A DNA stretch of 64,000 nt from Acidobacteriaceae bacterium. GTDB lineage: Bacteria > Acidobacteriota > Terriglobia > Terriglobales > Acidobacteriaceae. Shown here piece after piece: positions 62,637 to 64,000 of this stretch; the stretch's first letter is position 1, and every line of letters starts with the position of its first letter. The position numbers were made by a program, and so were the translations under genes. Location of the stretch: assembly GCA_030041045.1 (NCBI GenBank), contig JASHOQ010000097.1, positions 1 to 64,000 on the forward strand. Direction: 5' to 3'. The notes beneath the pieces were generated by a model. That model ran no database searches, had not been told where the DNA came from, and worked only from the letters and a program-made list of their open reading frames with translations.

Positions 62637-64000
62637 TCACTGTCCCACCTGGTAGCGCACCTCGGCCAGCGCCGTCTGGTAGGCGTAGCGCGCACTGGTG
62701 AAATCGATCTCGGCTTGCGTCTGCGCGAGCTGCGCCTGGGTGAGCTCCACGATGCTGCTCAGGCCGATCTTGTAGCGCGCCTGGGCGAGGTCGAGGGCGA
62801 GATTGGCCTGGTCGAGCTCGCCCTGGGTGACGCCGATGCGCTGAAACGCCGTCTGCGCGTTGAGCACGGCGGTGCGCAGATCGCGGGCGATGGTGTCGCG
62901 CAGGTTGCGCACGTTCTCTTGAGCCGCCTGCGCGCGCAGCTTGGCTTCTTTGGCGTCGGCGTTATAGAGGAACCCGTTGAACACGGGAATGCTGATGTTG
63001 CCGCCGACGGCGCCATACCAGGGAGTGAGGATCTGGTCGGCGCGCACCGGCGCACCTCCCACCGCGCCCATGGCCGAGAAAGTCGGCATCCACAGGTCGC
63101 GTTCTGCCGTGCTGTACTCGTGGGCGGCAAGGTATTGGTCGTTGAGCGCGGCCAGGTCGGGGCGCTGCCCGAAGGCGGTTTGCAGAAGCGCGTCGGCATT
63201 GTCGGGCGCGGGCGGAGGGTTGCCGCCGGTCTCATCCACCAGCGTGTACTCCTGGTCGGTCTCGGAGCCGAGCACATCGTTGAGCGCGGCCATGGCCACC
63301 TGCTGGTTGTTTTGGGCATCGAGCAGAAGCAGATTGGCCTGCGCGATCTGGACATTGGCGAAGCTGAGATCGAGATCGGATTTAATTTTTGACTTCGCCA
63401 ACGCGCTCACTTGGTCTCCGGTAGCCTGGCGCTGCGCCACCGTCTGCTGGGCCACGCGCAGCACGGCCTGCGCGGTGAGCGCCTGGTAGAACGCCTGATC
63501 GACGGTGAGCTTGATGTCGAGCTCGGTGGCGCGTTCGTTTTCAAGCTGCGCCTTCGCGCTCGACTGCGCGCTGCGTACCAGGTTGTGCGTGCGGCCGAAG
63601 TCAGTGATCAGCTGGCTCACCGTCAGGCCGCCGGCGGCGCGGTTGTAGACGATGGGATTGTTCAACACGCCCGCGGTGATGCGGCTGTTGTCGTGTGCGT
63701 CGACGGCCGTCAGCGCCCCTTCCGCCGTGGGCATTTCCACCGAGCGCACCTCGCGTGTGACCTGGGCCTGGGCGAGAGCGAGTAGACGCGCGACGCTGAT
63801 ATGGGGATTGTTCTTGATCGCCATTTGCTCGGCCTGCGCGAGGGTGAGCCCGGGCCCCGTGTCTTGGGGCGCGGCGTTGGTTGCCGGTGCGGAGGCAGCG
63901 GGCGATGCGGCCGTGCCCATGGGCGCAGCGGTCTGCCCGTTTTGCCCGGCCGGGGAGGCGAGCGAGACAAGAAATTCGGGCGCCGGGGCCGGCGGCAATG
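62637..64000 (-). CDS. TolC-family outer membrane efflux channel, 5' end outside the window
   Basis: At least 454 codons visible; the frame is still open at the window edge, so the signal peptide and the beginning are missing. TLAQAEQMAIKNNPHISVAR is the typical first conserved helix of TolC proteins, and the long helices have heptad patterns (QTVAQRQATGDQVSALAKSK, LSFANVQIAQANLLLLDAQN). The duplicated architecture is seen: GQRPDLAALNDQYLAAHEYS starts the second half, with GGNISIPVFNGF as strand region and YKIGLSSIVELTQAQLAQTQ near the end. It is the outer-membrane exit duct of efflux or type I secretion. The partner pump genes probably lie beyond the right edge. Confidence 0.93.
   Translation of the reverse strand, partial: LPPAPAPEFLVSLASPAGQNGQTAAPMGTAASPAASAPATNAAPQDTGPGLTLAQAEQMAIKNNPHISVARLLALAQAQVTREVRSVEMPTAEGALTAVDAHDNSRITAGVLNNPIVYNRAAGGLTVSQLITDFGRTHNLVRSAQSSAKAQLENERATELDIKLTVDQAFYQALTAQAVLRVAQQTVAQRQATGDQVSALAKSKIKSDLDLSFANVQIAQANLLLLDAQNNQQVAMAALNDVLGSETDQEYTLVDETGGNPPPAPDNADALLQTAFGQRPDLAALNDQYLAAHEYSTAERDLWMPTFSAMGAVGGAPVRADQILTPWYGAVGGNISIPVFNGFLYNADAKEAKLRAQAAQENVRNLRDTIARDLRTAVLNAQTAFQRIGVTQGELDQANLALDLAQARYKIGLSSIVELTQAQLAQTQAEIDFTSARYAYQTALAEVRYQVGQ

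Overview
The window is about 64 kb of GC-rich bacterial chromosome with short intergenic gaps. The most likely host is an Acidobacteriota (Terriglobia-like) bacterium. This is inferred from the Gram-negative envelope genes (TolC-type channel, OmpL-like porin, OmpA lipoprotein), the mix of housekeeping genes with bacilliredoxin, glutamine synthetases I and II, PQQ dehydrogenase and KdpD-like sensor, and the many interspersed low-complexity repeats. No rRNA, tRNA, phage, insertion sequence or CRISPR array was found.

Layout. 1-7.8 kb: tail of an M48 protease, a small helix-turn-helix protein, M24 aminopeptidase, accB-accC (biotin carrier and biotin carboxylase), a secreted PQQ dehydrogenase with a built-in cytochrome c domain, a DinB-like protein and thiE. 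8-13.3 kb: two APC permeases, an antitoxin-like mini-ORF, bacilliredoxin and murB. 13.3-19.7 kb: modA-modB-modC facing thrC-thrB, a predicted small RNA, trxA, an Hsp15-like protein and a small hypothetical. 20-30 kb: a single-domain response regulator, a secreted protein, uvrC, a Pal-like lipoprotein, pyrE, a CPBP protease and uvrA. 30-36.4 kb: secreted or envelope proteins (STN-like, DNRLRE/collagen-like), threonine aldolase and a LuxR-type regulator. 36.5-45.2 kb: glutamine synthetases I and II, a Ser/Thr kinase and a PP2C phosphatase, then a porin-permease pair. 45.8-55.5 kb: KdpD/KdpE-like two-component pair, apt, acylphosphatase, a MarR/methyltransferase operon with a clear operator, trpG, two exported proteins, trpE and an EAL response regulator. 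55.6-64 kb: a multi-PAS hybrid histidine kinase, gdhA, pgsA and a TolC-family channel cut by the window edge.

Functional themes. Nitrogen and amino-acid handling stands out: GSI, GSII, glutamate dehydrogenase, thrB/thrC, ltaE, trpE/trpG and three APC permeases. Signalling is also rich: two-component pairs, c-di-GMP turnover and a eukaryote-like kinase/phosphatase pair.

The most unusual feature is a set of interspersed palindromic and short-period repeats. They fill many gaps, often as facing arms that could form long RNA hairpins. They also appear inside reading frames: uvrC carries two such inserts, and uvrA and trpE each carry an extra segment at a place where the family normally has none. 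The second strongest item is a candidate free-standing small RNA between thrB and trxA, with its own promoter-like boxes, an orphan Shine-Dalgarno sequence and a terminator.
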